Part shown: positions 15,718-25,137 of the stretch, piece by piece
Position numbering within the stretch: the stretch's first letter is position 1
Layout of the letters: every line of letters begins with the position of its first letter
NCBI RefSeq assembly: GCF_000021745.1
Contig: NC_011666.1
Span: 1,178,001-1,242,000 of the forward strand
From: Methylocella silvestris BL2
GTDB taxonomy: Bacteria > Pseudomonadota > Alphaproteobacteria > Rhizobiales > Beijerinckiaceae
Reading direction: 5' to 3'
Length of the DNA: 64,000 bases
Translations under genes and position numbers: made by a program
Notes under the pieces: generated by a model
What the model was told of the DNA's origin: nothing
The model's input: only the letters and a program-made list of their open reading frames with translations
Databases searched by the model: none

Positions 15718-17802
15718 ATGAAAAAAATGGCTCTTTCCGGCGCTGTATTTTTGGCGGGCGGCCTGTCGTTACTTGGGGCAAACTCTCTCCTTGCCGCCGA
15801 AATCCCGGGGACTGTTCCAAAGACCCTGCCTCGACCTTCCACGGTCGCGCCGGATGCGAATAATGCGGCGCTCGCCGCATCGGGCCTCAAGGGATTTTAT
15901 GAGAAATATGGCAAGTATCAGGTTTCGGCCGCGGCGGCCGGAAGCAACAACGTCAGCCACGTCGCAACTGTAACGAAACCCAGCAGGGACGCCGTTGTCG
16001 ACAAGGCCTTTGTGATGGCCGCCTCGAATAATTTTGTGCCTATCGCCAATGGCGACATCACCATCGACGGCAATTCCATCACCTGGATCGAAGCCGTAAC
16101 GAACGATATCATTGGATTTCCAAGCTACTTCAATAACGTTCGCGCCGATGTCACGGCGTTCGTAAAGCCGAAGTTGGACGCGGCGGCGCCAGGCGGCGTT
16201 GGTTTTACTTTTTCCGAAATCCGGAACAACGCAAATATTGACGGCGAGGTCCTCGTGGTCGTCTTCAAGGCGCCCTCGACAAAAGGTTCGCGGACGATTT
16301 CATTACTGTTCGGCGGCCAGAAATTGTCCGGCGACCGCTTCGAACTTGTGCTCGCAAATGCGATCGACCCGAAAAAGGCCGGCGTCGTCGCCAATATGGG
16401 CCTTGGAATCTCATACAGTTTCCAATCCAACGGCATCCAACAATATAGTTCGATCGACGTGAATGGAAAGCGCCTGTCGACCGCCGCCGGCGGAGAGGAC
16501 GACGGCAAGCCGTTCAACGGCGCGTTGATTACCGTCGGAGGGGTTGGCGACGCGATCGACAATCCTGCCAACCCCCTGGCGACGCCCACCAACCCGCGCA
16601 GCGACGACGAGCTTTATTCCTTGCTCCCCTATCTCAAAAAGACCGACAAGATTATCCGGATCGACACGAAAAACCCCTCGAACGACGACAATATCTTCTT
16701 CGCTTATTTCGACCTTTCGGCCAACGCCAGCGTCAACAAGGATACCGACGAAGACGGACTGCTCGACGCCTGGGAGCTCTATGGATATGACGCCGACGGC
16801 GACGGCAAAATCGATGTCGACCTTCCCAAGCTCGGCGCCAATTATAAGAAGAAGGATATCTTCATCGGCTACGCCTGGATGAATGCGGGGCCGGCGGAAG
16901 GAGCGTCACATCAGCCCTCGGCGGCCGTGCTCACGGCGGTGCAGAAGGCCTTCGCCGCCGCTCCCGTCTCAAATCCCGGCGGGTCCAAAGGCATTGCCGT
17001 CCATTTCGTCAGCAAAGGCGCCGTCCCTCACAAGGATAATCTGGATCCGGTGTGGACCGATTTTGACACGATCATGGATCCGCTGTTCACCAGCGCAGAA
17101 CGTCATGTCTTTCATCGCCTGTTGTGCGCCCATAAATACAGCGGCGGGACCAGCAGCGGGCTTTCGCGCGGCATCCCGGAGAGCGATTTCATCGAGACTC
17201 TGGGCGGGTGGGGCTCCAACCCGGGGACGTTCAAAGAGCAGGCTGGCACCATCATGCATGAACTTGGGCACAATCTTGGCCTGCGTCATGGCGGCGTCGA
17301 TCACGAGAACTACAAGCCCAATCATTTGAGCGTCATGAACTACAATTATCAGGTCAATTGGCTGTCCAAGTCCGGCAAGGATCTTTTGGATTATGAGCGC
17401 TTCGACCTCGGTGCCCTGGACGAGAACAAGCTGAAAGAAAAGAACGGCCTTGGCAGCCCCTTGGTCGCAGCCTACGGCTTGCGCTGGTTCAGTGGCGGCA
17501 TCTCAAAAATAAAGGCCAACGGCGCCAACAAGAATGTCGACTGGAATGCGAATGGCGGGATCGACAACAATGACGTTGCGGTCGACCTCAACAATTCCGG
17601 CGCAAAGAGCGTCCTCAACGCAAATTTTATCGAGTGGAATGAAATTGTCTTCGACGGCGGCGCCATCGGCGACGGCGCCAACGCCACGCCAAGCGCCGCC
17701 AGAGCGCGTAAATCCAACATCATCACGAAGCCGCAGGATCTTCAGGAGTTGACCTATGAAGAGTTCGTCAGAAAACAGGCGAACCCTGTCCTGGTGAAAT
17801 GA
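15718..17802 (+). CDS. Secreted zinc metalloprotease (metzincin type)
   Basis: A 694-residue exported protein with signal peptide about 1-27. The zinc site HELGHNLGLRH (His514, Glu515, His518, His524) plus a following SVMNYNY Met-turn (Met540) define a metzincin. A calcium-binding thrombospondin type 3-like run (DTDEDG...DADGDGKID, 342-367) precedes it, and a second Asp/Asn-rich loop lies near 602-615. The region from about 90 to 330 is unassigned. The coding sequence is visibly richer in A/T and Asn/Lys than its neighbours, hinting at a different origin. The stop overlaps the next gene's ATG, so the two are coupled. Extracellular protein digestion is the likely role. Confidence 0.85.
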   Translation: MKKMALSGAVFLAGGLSLLGANSLLAAEIPGTVPKTLPRPSTVAPDANNAALAASGLKGFYEKYGKYQVSAAAAGSNNVSHVATVTKPSRDAVVDKAFVMAASNNFVPIANGDITIDGNSITWIEAVTNDIIGFPSYFNNVRADVTAFVKPKLDAAAPGGVGFTFSEIRNNANIDGEVLVVVFKAPSTKGSRTISLLFGGQKLSGDRFELVLANAIDPKKAGVVANMGLGISYSFQSNGIQQYSSIDVNGKRLSTAAGGEDDGKPFNGALITVGGVGDAIDNPANPLATPTNPRSDDELYSLLPYLKKTDKIIRIDTKNPSNDDNIFFAYFDLSANASVNKDTDEDGLLDAWELYGYDADGDGKIDVDLPKLGANYKKKDIFIGYAWMNAGPAEGASHQPSAAVLTAVQKAFAAAPVSNPGGSKGIAVHFVSKGAVPHKDNLDPVWTDFDTIMDPLFTSAERHVFHRLLCAHKYSGGTSSGLSRGIPESDFIETLGGWGSNPGTFKEQAGTIMHELGHNLGLRHGGVDHENYKPNHLSVMNYNYQVNWLSKSGKDLLDYERFDLGALDENKLKEKNGLGSPLVAAYGLRWFSGGISKIKANGANKNVDWNANGGIDNNDVAVDLNNSGAKSVLNANFIEWNEIVFDGGAIGDGANATPSAARARKSNIITKPQDLQELTYEEFVRKQANPVLVK

Positions 17803-18332
17803 TTGAAGGATCGCAAGGACGCGACGGCCTCCTTGCGGTCGACATCGTTGGAGCGCCAAAAACATTGGCTGAATTGTCGTTTGGAAAAAGCTCCACTCGA
17901 AAAAAGCGACGTGGCGAAGTGTTGATCGGGCTGCAGCTTATCGCCATGGCGATTGTATTAACGTCTACGGGCGATGCGCGCGGCGAGGAGCCAAGCGCAT
18001 CCGGCGGCGGCATCACCTATGAGGAGCAATTGCGCTTTACGCCGCCGGCGCCGCTTCGGCCGACAGCTTCGCGGAAGGGGTCAGGATTCCTGATCTGCTG
18101 GTCCCCGCCGCAGCCTCTTAAGGAGCATGTCTCAGCTTATGACCCCGCGGTGGTCCGCTATCGCGTCTATGCGCTCGACGCCAATCACAACCGCATCGCG
18201 ATCGGCGAAACGGAGCGCGCTTGTTTCCTCGACGAGAGGCCCGCGGCGACGACCGTGATGTATGCAATCACCGCTATTCAACGCTCCGGTCATGAAAGCG
18301 CGCTTTCCGCCGATGCGGTCGTCCCTCCCTAA
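17799..18332 (+). CDS. Small Fn3-like exported protein coupled to the metalloprotease
   Basis: A 177-residue protein whose ATG overlaps the protease stop (ATGA). A hydrophobic segment at about 42-56 is followed by a small-residue stretch, either an anchor or a signal if translation starts nearer it (GTG/TTG codons occur there). The C-terminal 100 residues (FLICWSPP, YRVYALD, TTVMYAITAIQRSGHES) look like one fibronectin type III-like beta-sandwich. Overlap implies a joint task, for example anchoring or inhibiting the protease; this is inference. Confidence 0.6.
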   Translation: MIEGSQGRDGLLAVDIVGAPKTLAELSFGKSSTRKKRRGEVLIGLQLIAMAIVLTSTGDARGEEPSASGGGITYEEQLRFTPPAPLRPTASRKGSGFLICWSPPQPLKEHVSAYDPAVVRYRVYALDANHNRIAIGETERACFLDERPAATTVMYAITAIQRSGHESALSADAVVPP

Positions 18333-18361
18333 GGAATGGTCAGCGGGAGCAAATCGAGGAA

Positions 18362-20548
18362 CTATCCTGCGATCAGCGAGAAATCGGCGACGCCGTTGAC
18401 GGCGCGACGCAGTTCGGCCAGTAGGCGCAGGCGGTTCAGCCGTAGCGCGGGATCGGGCGCGTTGACCGTCACTTTTTCGAAGAAGGCGTCGACCGGCGCG
18501 CGAAGCTGCGCCAGCGCCTTCATCGCGGCCTCGAAATCCTCATCGCGGATCGCCGCCGACCAGCGCGGCTCGGCGCCTTTGGGGTCGAGCACGTTGGCGA
18601 GCGCCAGTTCTTCAGGCTCGCGCAACGACGCCGGCGAGAAGGGCAGTTCATAAGAGGCCGCCTCCTCCGCTCCGAACTTCTTCTCCTCGGCGCGCAGAAT
18701 ATTGGCGGCGCGGCGGTAGCCGCCGAGCAGATTCGCGCCATCCTCAGCGCTAAGAAAAGCGCCGAGCGCCTCGACGCGGCGCAGGATCAGCGTCAGATCG
18801 TCCTGACCCGGCAAGGCGAAGACAGCGTCGATCAGATCATGTCGCGCCCCGCGCTCGCGCAGATAGACTTTTAGGCGGTCCGCGAAGAAACCCAGCAGAT
18901 CGGCCGGTACCGTATCGGGGCCGACCTGGCCGGTCATGGCAGCGCTATCGCCACCCCCTCCCCGCGCCCGTTCCAGGTGAAGCTTACGCAGGTCGTCGTC
19001 CACAATCTTCTTGTGGAGCGCAAGAATGTCCAGGAGCCGCAGGCGCAGCCGGTTCTCAAGGACGATTGCAACGACGCCAAGCGCCGCCCGGCGCAGCGCA
19101 TAAGGGTCCTTGCTGCCGGTCGGCTTTTCGTCGATCGCCCAAAAGCCCGCCAAAATATCAATCTTGTCGGCGAGCGCGACAGCAATCGTGACCGGCGCGG
19201 CCGGGATGCGGTCGCCCGGCCCCTGCGGCTTGTAATGATCGCCGATCGCCTCGGCGACTTCCGGCGCCTCCCCCTGCGCCGCGGCGTAATAGCGCCCCAT
19301 CAGCCCCTGCAGCTCGGGAAATTCGCCGACCATTTCAGAGGGAAGATCGGCTTTCGCCAGCAGCGCCGCGCGGGCGGCAAGCTCAGGGTCCGCGCCGACC
19401 TGCGGCGCGATCAGGCGCGCCAGAGCCTCCAGCCTTCTCACCCGCTCGCGCTGCGTCCCGAGCTTTTCGTGAAACGTCACAGCTTCGAGCTTCTGCAGCC
19501 GGTCTTCAAGCCTGACCTTGAGATCGGTCTCCCAGAAAAACTTGGCGTCGGACAGGCGCGCGCGCACCACACGGGCGTTGCCGGCGGCGATCGCCGCCCC
19601 GCCATCCGGCGCGTCGATATTGGCGACCAGCGCGAATTGATTGGCGAGCTTTCCGCTTTCCGCGTCATTCAGCACGAAGCATTTCTGATTGGCGCGGATG
19701 GTGGCGCGGATAACTTCCGGCGGAATGTCCAAAAAAACCGCGTCAAACTCGCCGGTCAGCACGACCGGCCATTCGACGAGGCCGGAGACTTCCTCAAGCA
19801 GCGCCGCGTCCTCGATGAGTTCCAATCCTTGCGCAAAGGCGAGGTCGCGCAGATCGTGCAGGATGATGTCTCGCCGACGCGTGGGGTCCAGCACCACCTT
19901 GGCCTTTTCGAGCGCCGGCGCGTAATCATCAAAGCGCCTGACTTTGATCGGCCCCGGCGCCATGAAGCGATGGCCGAAGGTCACGTCGGAGGCTTCAATG
20001 CCGCCGACTGAAAAGGGCACGATCTCGGGGTCTTCCGTTTCCGGCCCAAACGTCGCGATAATCGCATGCAGCGGGCGCACCCAGCGCAGCGCCTCGGGGC
20101 TGACCGAAGCCGCGCCCCAACGCATCGATTTCGGCCAGGGAAAGCGCTTGATGACGGCCGGGAGGATTTCGGCGAGAACGTCGAGCGTCGGCTGCCCCTT
20201 GCGCTCGACGACGGCGAGATAGAATTCGGTCTTCTTCTTCGGATCGACCTCGATCTTCGCCTCCGCCAGCGAGGCGAGGCCGGCGCTTTTCAAAAAACCC
20301 TGCACCGCCGCCTCGGGCGAGCCGACGCGCGGACCTTTCTTTTCCTCGCGCAGATCGGGCTGGCGCGCCGGCAGGCCGGCGACGTGCAGCGCGAGCCGGC
20401 GCGGCGTCGCAAAAGCGGCGGCGCCTTCGCAGCTGAGGCCTTTTTCCGCCAGAGCTTCGGTCACGAGACGCTTCAGATCATCGGCCGCTTGCGCCTGCAT
20501 GCGGGCGGGAATTTCTTCGGAAAACAATTCGAGAAGAAGATCGGGCAT
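18362..20548 (-). CDS. glyS: Glycyl-tRNA synthetase beta subunit
   Basis: A 728-residue subunit of the alpha2beta2 bacterial glycyl-tRNA synthetase; it binds tRNA-Gly while the alpha subunit holds the active site. The start at 20548 gives the conserved opening [17 protein letters not shown]; an ATG at 20575 would add nine residues. The family segments [15 protein letters not shown] and [10 protein letters not shown] are present, with an anticodon-binding-like C-terminus. glyQ lies upstream on the same strand, but an opposite-strand gene (20728-21294) sits between them, so the two are unlikely to share a simple short operon. Confidence 0.96.
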   Translation of the reverse strand: MPDLLLELFSEEIPARMQAQAADDLKRLVTEALAEKGLSCEGAAAFATPRRLALHVAGLPARQPDLREEKKGPRVGSPEAAVQGFLKSAGLASLAEAKIEVDPKKKTEFYLAVVERKGQPTLDVLAEILPAVIKRFPWPKSMRWGAASVSPEALRWVRPLHAIIATFGPETEDPEIVPFSVGGIEASDVTFGHRFMAPGPIKVRRFDDYAPALEKAKVVLDPTRRRDIILHDLRDLAFAQGLELIEDAALLEEVSGLVEWPVVLTGEFDAVFLDIPPEVIRATIRANQKCFVLNDAESGKLANQFALVANIDAPDGGAAIAAGNARVVRARLSDAKFFWETDLKVRLEDRLQKLEAVTFHEKLGTQRERVRRLEALARLIAPQVGADPELAARAALLAKADLPSEMVGEFPELQGLMGRYYAAAQGEAPEVAEAIGDHYKPQGPGDRIPAAPVTIAVALADKIDILAGFWAIDEKPTGSKDPYALRRAALGVVAIVLENRLRLRLLDILALHKKIVDDDLRKLHLERARGGGGDSAAMTGQVGPDTVPADLLGFFADRLKVYLRERGARHDLIDAVFALPGQDDLTLILRRVEALGAFLSAEDGANLLGGYRRAANILRAEEKKFGAEEAASYELPFSPASLREPEELALANVLDPKGAEPRWSAAIRDEDFEAAMKALAQLRAPVDAFFEKVTVNAPDPALRLNRLRLLAELRRAVNGVADFSLIAG

Positions 20549-20727
20549 GGGCTCAAAGGGTTTCGCCCGGCGCATGGGCTCTCATGGCGTTTCAGACAGC
20601 CTCTAAGGGCTGGCGCGCCTCGCGCCAAGGAAAAACTGAATGTGACCGCGCCCAAGCCGGACCCCGCGCAGCGCATGGGAACATCGCAACGCTCCAGACG
20701 TTAGGTCTTGCAAAGGGAGACAAAGCC

Positions 20728-21294
20728 ATGAACAGATTTTCTCTTACCGCCGCGTCAGGCGCGCTTGTGTTTGCGCTGACGTCGGCGGCTTCGGCTGGCC
20801 CGATGAGCGTTGCGCCCGAGGCGCTCGTGACATCCCCGCCGTCACAAATCGAGACCATCGCCTATCGCGGCCATTATCATGGGCGCGGCAATTACCACAC
20901 CAATCGCCACTATCGCTATAACGGCCACCGCCACTATCGCCACTACGGCTACAATCCGGGCGCCGCGGCCGCCGCCGGCCTCGCATTCGGCGCCTTGTCG
21001 CTGGGAGCGGCCGCGGCCGCGTCGGATGATTGCGGCTATTATGGCTGCGGCTATGGTTATGGCGGCCCCTATTACGGCGGCGGCTATGGTTACGGCGCGC
21101 CCGCTTACGGCTATCGCCAGGGCAATTGGGGCGGCGGCCAGCGCTGGAACAGCGGACATTATGCCGGCTATGCCGGCGGCGGCGGCCTTCGCACAGGCCG
21201 AAGCGTCGGCTTCGGCCAGGGCGGCGGCGGCTTTCATGGCGGGGGCGGCGGCTTTCACGGCGGCGCGATGCATGGCGGCGGGATGCGCCGCTAG
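20728..21294 (+). CDS. Gly/Tyr/His-rich exported protein
   Basis: A 188-residue low-complexity protein with a clear signal peptide (about 1-23, ending ASA). The mature part has His/Tyr/Asn-rich repeats (residues about 47-75), a short Ala-rich hydrophobic stretch, then GYGYGG and GGGFHGG repeats. The bias suggests a surface, structural or metal-binding role, but no family function is known to me. It is read against glyQ and glyS and lies between them. The ATG follows AAGGGAG. Confidence 0.7.
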   Translation: MNRFSLTAASGALVFALTSAASAGPMSVAPEALVTSPPSQIETIAYRGHYHGRGNYHTNRHYRYNGHRHYRHYGYNPGAAAAAGLAFGALSLGAAAAASDDCGYYGCGYGYGGPYYGGGYGYGAPAYGYRQGNWGGGQRWNSGHYAGYAGGGGLRTGRSVGFGQGGGGFHGGGGGFHGGAMHGGGMRR

Positions 21295-21303
21295 CCCCCT
21301 GCC

Positions 21304-22272
21304 TCAGTCTTCTGCGCCGCCGGCTCTGGTCTTTAGCCAGGCGGCGCCGCAGGCCTTGGCGAGCTCCCGCACTCGCAAAATATAGCTCTGCCGCTCGGTG
21401 ACCGAGATCACGCCGCGGGCGTCGAGCAGATTGAACAGATGCGAGGCCTTAAGGCACTGGTCATAGGCGGGCAGGACGATCAGGGCGCGTTCGCCGACCT
21501 CTCCCGCCGCGAGTAGCGCCTTGCATTCGGCTTCGGCGTCGCGGAAATGTCGGGCCAGGAGTTCGACGTCGGCGGCCTCGAAATTGAAGCGCGAATATTC
21601 CTGCTCCGCCTGCCGGAACACGTCGCCATAGGTGACTTTCTCATCGCCGTCGCGGCCGTTGAAATTGAGGTCGAACACGCTTTCGACGCCCTGCACATAC
21701 ATGGCGAGCCGTTCCAGCCCATAGGTCAATTCGCCCGCGACCGGCGCGCATTCGACCCCCGCGACCTGCTGGAAATAGGTAAATTGCGAGACCTCCATGC
21801 CGTCGCACCAGCATTCCCAGCCAAGGCCCCAGGCGCCCAGCGTCGGGCTCTCCCAATCATCCTCGACGAAGCGGATGTCGTGCAGTTTCAGGTCCACGCC
21901 GATCGCCGCGAGCGAGCGCAAATAGAGCGCTTGCAGATCGGGCGGCGACGGCTTCAGGATCACCTGAAATTGGTAATAATGCTGCAGCCGGTTGGGATTT
22001 TCGCCGTAGCGTCCGTCCTTTGGCCGGCGCGAGGGCTGCACATAGGCGGCCTTCCACGGTTTCGGCCCCAGCGCGCGCAAGGTGGTCGCGGGATGAAACG
22101 TTCCGGCGCCGACCTCCATGTCATAGGGCTGTAGAATGACGCAGCCCTGCTCCGCCCAGAAGCGCTGCAGCGTCATGATGAGCCCCTGGAACGAGCGCGC
22201 CGGGTCGAGCAGGCTTGTCGAGGGCGCAGCTTTGTCGAGCGGCGGAGCTTTTAGGTCGAAAGCGTCGGTCAT
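21304..22272 (-). CDS. glyQ: Glycyl-tRNA synthetase alpha subunit
   Basis: A 322-residue catalytic subunit joining glycine to tRNA-Gly, with class II synthetase features. The core begins [17 protein letters not shown] and continues [36 protein letters not shown] and [18 protein letters not shown], all family hallmarks. The start at 22272 was chosen over 22401, which adds non-conserved residues and runs into a palindromic repeat. It pairs with glyS further along the minus strand. Confidence 0.96.
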   Translation of the reverse strand: MTDAFDLKAPPLDKAAPSTSLLDPARSFQGLIMTLQRFWAEQGCVILQPYDMEVGAGTFHPATTLRALGPKPWKAAYVQPSRRPKDGRYGENPNRLQHYYQFQVILKPSPPDLQALYLRSLAAIGVDLKLHDIRFVEDDWESPTLGAWGLGWECWCDGMEVSQFTYFQQVAGVECAPVAGELTYGLERLAMYVQGVESVFDLNFNGRDGDEKVTYGDVFRQAEQEYSRFNFEAADVELLARHFRDAEAECKALLAAGEVGERALIVLPAYDQCLKASHLFNLLDARGVISVTERQSYILRVRELAKACGAAWLKTRAGGAED

Positions 22273-22335
22273 GTGGGCGGCTGCGCGGTTCGGTTTCTCG
22301 CGCGGCCACACAGGCGGCCGGCGCGCTGGAGCGTG

Positions 22336-22386
22336 ATGCTCTAGAGCATGACGGCGAAAAGTGGAAACCCGCTTTTCCTTGTCATG
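22336..22386. repeat. Palindromic intergenic repeat element
   Basis: A perfect 14-bp palindrome ATGCTCTAGAGCAT (22336-22349) runs into a hairpin in which CATGAC (22347 on) and CGAAAAG pair with CTTTTC and GTCATG (ending 22386). This layout, with its GAAAAGTGG...CTTTTC core, resembles interspersed palindromic elements common between genes in rhizobial genomes. Related degenerate sequence may occur near 34505 and 62010. Confidence 0.6.
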
Positions 22387-22398
22387 CGCCGAGCGAGT

Positions 22399-22419
22399 CA
22401 TGTGAGCGCCACGCTCATG
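22399..22419. repeat. Short hairpin beside the palindromic repeat
   Basis: GAGCG (22404-22408) pairs with CGCTC (22412-22416) around CCA, with CAT/ATG extending the stem across a small bulge. It lies just downstream of the palindromic element and may belong to the same repeat. Confidence 0.35.
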
Positions 22420-22518
22420 TCATTGCAAGGGTCACGCTACGGATTTATCAAAGCGGCAAAGTTTTCCGTTGCACAAAATCATGATCGGATGCACGATTTT
22501 TTTGGTCGCCCTGTTCGA

Positions 22519-22547
22519 TTGCTCCAATTGTTACTGAATTATATTAG
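22519..22547 (+). promoter_or_regulatory. Possible sigma-70-type promoter
   Basis: TTGCTC, a 17-base spacer and TATTAG lie in an unusually A/T-rich stretch, 19 bases before the miniprotein start codon at 22566. The match to consensus is modest. The short distance to the ATG leaves room only for its GGGAG ribosome site. Confidence 0.3.
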
Positions 22548-22565
22548 CGTTATTGGGAGATACGG

Positions 22566-22847
22566 ATGAATTTCAAGCAACGCTGGATTTCCGCCGCGCT
22601 GACCGCCTGCATGACGACGGCCGATCTTGCCGCCGCCGCGCCGACGTCAGGTTTTGTTGCGGCCGCGCCGGTCATTCGCGCATTGGCCGCTCCCGCCGAA
22701 CCGCAAGTCACCGAGAAAGCCTATTATTACTATCGCCGGCGTTATTACCGTCCTTACTATCACAGGCGCTATTATCGCAGATATTACTATCATCCGAGAT
22801 ATTATCATCCCTACTATCATCGTCGATACTGGCATCCCTATTGGTGA
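22566..22847 (+). CDS. Tyr/Arg/His-rich exported miniprotein
   Basis: A 93-residue protein with a signal peptide of about 24 residues. After a short Ala/Pro-rich stretch its last 45 residues consist almost wholly of Tyr, Arg, His and Pro, with repeated RRYY and YHPxYY units. The ATG follows GGGAG with good spacing. Related Tyr/His/Arg-rich small exported proteins occur in other Hyphomicrobiales, but I know of no assigned function; binding of metal, polysaccharide or nucleic acid outside the cell is possible. It ends 12 bases before the convergent methyltransferase gene. Confidence 0.7.
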   Translation: MNFKQRWISAALTACMTTADLAAAAPTSGFVAAAPVIRALAAPAEPQVTEKAYYYYRRRYYRPYYHRRYYRRYYYHPRYYHPYYHRRYWHPYW

Positions 22848-22859
22848 GGCAGGCAGATC

Positions 22860-23633
22860 TTACCAGTCGAGACAGGCTTGCCCGCGATGAATGGCTTCTG
22901 ACTTCGGGCTAAACCCCGCGTCATCATGAAGGATGAGTCCGGGGACGATCGAAAGCGGCGCGCGGCTGCCTTTTCGCGCCCGCAACAGGATGCGGATGGC
23001 GGCGGCTCCCGCGCGCGGATGGATCGGCATCAAGACAGCCTCGCCCGCTCGGCCTTCGAGACTCGCCAAAAGCGCCGCAAGGCTGTCCGGCCGGTGGATC
23101 ACGATGCACGATCCGCCCGGACGCGTCAGCGCGAGGCAGGCCGCAAGCCAGGCCACAACGCCTGCCGGGCCGCCCTCCCGCATCACATGGGCGCGCCGTC
23201 GCCCCTCATCCGGCGAAGCGCGCGACCGCGCCGGATCGAGGAACGGCGGATTGGAGATCACGAGATCGGCGGTTTCATCGGCAAGCCCTGCGGCCCGGCG
23301 GCTTGGCGGCGACAGCGCATCGGCCTCGAACACGCGGCCGCGTTGGGCGATCCCGTTGAGGTCGAGATTTTTTCGCGCAAGCTCCGCCGCCTCCGCGTCG
23401 ATCTCGACAAGGCCGATGCGCGCGCCGGGACGCGTCGCGGCAAGCGCGATCGAAGCCGCGCCGACGCCGGCGCCAATATCGAGAACGAGCCCCGAAAAAT
23501 CAGCCGGAGCGGCGGCGGCGAGCAGCGCCGCGTCGGTGCCGGCCCGGTGTCCGCGCGCGCTTTGGTAGAGCCTGACCTTGCCGCCGAGAAAAGCGTCGTC
23601 CTGAACGGGGCCGGTCCCGGCCGTCTCAGCCAC
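22860..23633 (-). CDS. TrmN6/YfiC-like tRNA1(Val) adenine methyltransferase
   Basis: A 257-residue class I SAM-dependent methyltransferase. The cofactor loop LDIGAGVG is at 51-58, the acidic VEID at the end of beta 2, and the N6-adenine catalytic motif NPPF at 128-131. This is the pattern of enzymes methylating A37 of tRNA1(Val). Translation starts at a GTG inside the end of the DUF2007 gene (8-base overlap), so the two are coupled. HemK-type protein methylation is a less likely alternative. Confidence 0.82.
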   Translation of the reverse strand: MAETAGTGPVQDDAFLGGKVRLYQSARGHRAGTDAALLAAAAPADFSGLVLDIGAGVGAASIALAATRPGARIGLVEIDAEAAELARKNLDLNGIAQRGRVFEADALSPPSRRAAGLADETADLVISNPPFLDPARSRASPDEGRRRAHVMREGGPAGVVAWLAACLALTRPGGSCIVIHRPDSLAALLASLEGRAGEAVLMPIHPRAGAAAIRILLRARKGSRAPLSIVPGLILHDDAGFSPKSEAIHRGQACLDW

Positions 23634-23850
23634 GCTTCAGCTCCTCGCCAAGCCCCGCCTCGGCGAGCGCGGCGCGCGCCGCCTCGACGTCTTCATCGAG
23701 GACGAGGATGCGCCGCGGCAGAAATCCGAGCGAGCCTTCCAGCGCGCTCATATGCTCATCGGCGACGAAAACGCCGATGCCGAGATCCAGCAGCAAGGCC
23801 TCGACGCGTGAAATCAGCACGAGATCATTGGTGCGCAACAGCTCGAGCAC
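23626..23850 (-). CDS. DUF2007 small protein
   Basis: A 74-residue alpha/beta protein of the DUF2007 (putative signal-transducing) family, recognised from the MLELLRTNDLVLIS start, the VADEH segment and the RRILVLDEDVEAAR core. It starts at a GTG behind AAGGGAAA. It is transcribed with the methyltransferase and lies divergent from the polyprenyl synthase, an arrangement I recall as common in Hyphomicrobiales. Its function is unknown. Confidence 0.75.
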   Translation of the reverse strand: MLELLRTNDLVLISRVEALLLDLGIGVFVADEHMSALEGSLGFLPRRILVLDEDVEAARAALAEAGLGEELKRG

Positions 23851-24003
23851 TTGATTTCCCTTACATGCCGCGCCGGCGCAGCCGGGCTTTTCGAATACCT
23901 TGCATGCGGCTTCGCGCCGGGCAAGGCCGCGGCGGCGGCGCGAACGAGTTGAAAAACTTAAGGTCCCGCCCTAAGAAGCGGGGGCGGGCGCGGAGTATCC
24001 GAA

Positions 24004-25017
24004 TTGGGCGTTGTCATTTCCCTCGAAGAGAATACGCCGGAACCCGGCATCGAGCCTCTCGTCGCGCTGGTCAGCGCGGACATGGAGCGCGTCAACCAGA
24101 CGATCCTGAGCCGCACGGCCTCCGACGTCTCGATGATCCCCGAGGTCGCGAACCATCTCATCTCGTCGGGGGGCAAACGGCTGCGGCCGATGCTGACGCT
24201 CGCCACCGCGGGTCTTTGCAACTATCGCGGCGCGGGCCATGTCAAGCTCGCCGCCTCCGTCGAATTCATGCACACCGCGACGCTTCTGCACGACGACGTC
24301 GTCGATGAAAGCGACATGCGGCGCGGCAAGCTCGCGGCGCGGATGCTTTGGGGCAATGAGGCGAGCGTGCTCGTCGGCGATTTTCTCCTCGGCCAAGCGT
24401 TTAAGATGATGGTCGAGGTCGGCTCGCTGCCCTGCCTCGACGTGCTCTCCGCCGCAGCTGCGGTGATCGCCGAAGGCGAGGTGATGCAGCTTTCCGCCGC
24501 CAAGGACACCGAGACGAGCGAGGATGATTATCTCGCCGTGATTCGGGCCAAGACGGCGGCGCTGTTCGGCGCGGCGGCCGAGGTCGGCCCCCTGCTCGCC
24601 GGACGGCCGAAAGCGGAGATCGCCGCCTGCCGCGGCTATGGCCTCAATCTCGGCGTCGCCTTCCAGCTGATCGACGACGCGCTGGACTATGGCGGCGCCT
24701 CCGCCAAGCTCGGCAAGAATGTCGGCGATGATTTCCGCGAGGGCAAGATCACGCTTCCGGTGGTCCTGTCGTTCCGGCGCGGCACTGCGGAGCAGCGCGA
24801 TTTCTGGCGGCGCACGCTGGAGCGCGGCGAGATTGCCGATTCCGATCTCGAAATCGCCATCGCCACCATGCACAAGCATCGCGCCCTCGAGGATACGGTC
24901 GAACGCGCGCGCCATTACGGCGCGATGGCCCGCGACGCGCTGGAGCTGTTTCCGGCCTCGCCGTGGAAATTCGCCCTCAGCAATGTCGTCGATTTCTGCG
25001 TCAGCCGCGCGTTTTGA
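24004..25017 (+). CDS. ispB: Long-chain polyprenyl diphosphate synthase
   Basis: A 337-residue trans-prenyltransferase that adds isopentenyl units to farnesyl diphosphate to make the ubiquinone side chain. The first aspartate-rich motif is HDDVVDE (Asp97, 98, 101) followed by MRRGK; the second is IDDALDYGG (Asp224, 225, 228). GGKRLRP near residue 57 binds diphosphate. The start is TTG at 24004, preceded by GGAG at about 8 bases; no better ATG precedes the conserved region. Chain length (octa- or decaprenyl) cannot be read from sequence alone. Confidence 0.9.
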   Translation: MGVVISLEENTPEPGIEPLVALVSADMERVNQTILSRTASDVSMIPEVANHLISSGGKRLRPMLTLATAGLCNYRGAGHVKLAASVEFMHTATLLHDDVVDESDMRRGKLAARMLWGNEASVLVGDFLLGQAFKMMVEVGSLPCLDVLSAAAAVIAEGEVMQLSAAKDTETSEDDYLAVIRAKTAALFGAAAEVGPLLAGRPKAEIAACRGYGLNLGVAFQLIDDALDYGGASAKLGKNVGDDFREGKITLPVVLSFRRGTAEQRDFWRRTLERGEIADSDLEIAIATMHKHRALEDTVERARHYGAMARDALELFPASPWKFALSNVVDFCVSRAF

Positions 25018-25137
25018 TCGGCGCCTGATCTGCAGGCTCTTTAATCCAATTTAAAGCTTAACTGCGAATAGTTCCCTTTGGCCGATCGCGCCGGCGTCTT
25101 GTCCGGCCGCGGCCTTCGGCGGGAGCGCAGTTGAGGC

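Noticed and set aside
22687-22850. CRISPR-like short repeats in the Tyr-rich coding region
   Set aside because: The repetition of TATTAT/TACTAT-type words arises from repeated Tyr/His/Arg codons; no unique spacers or regular period.
22926-24308. Plus-strand open frame of about 460 codons
   Set aside because: Overlaps the methyltransferase, DUF2007 and polyprenyl synthase genes in another frame; no conserved motif.
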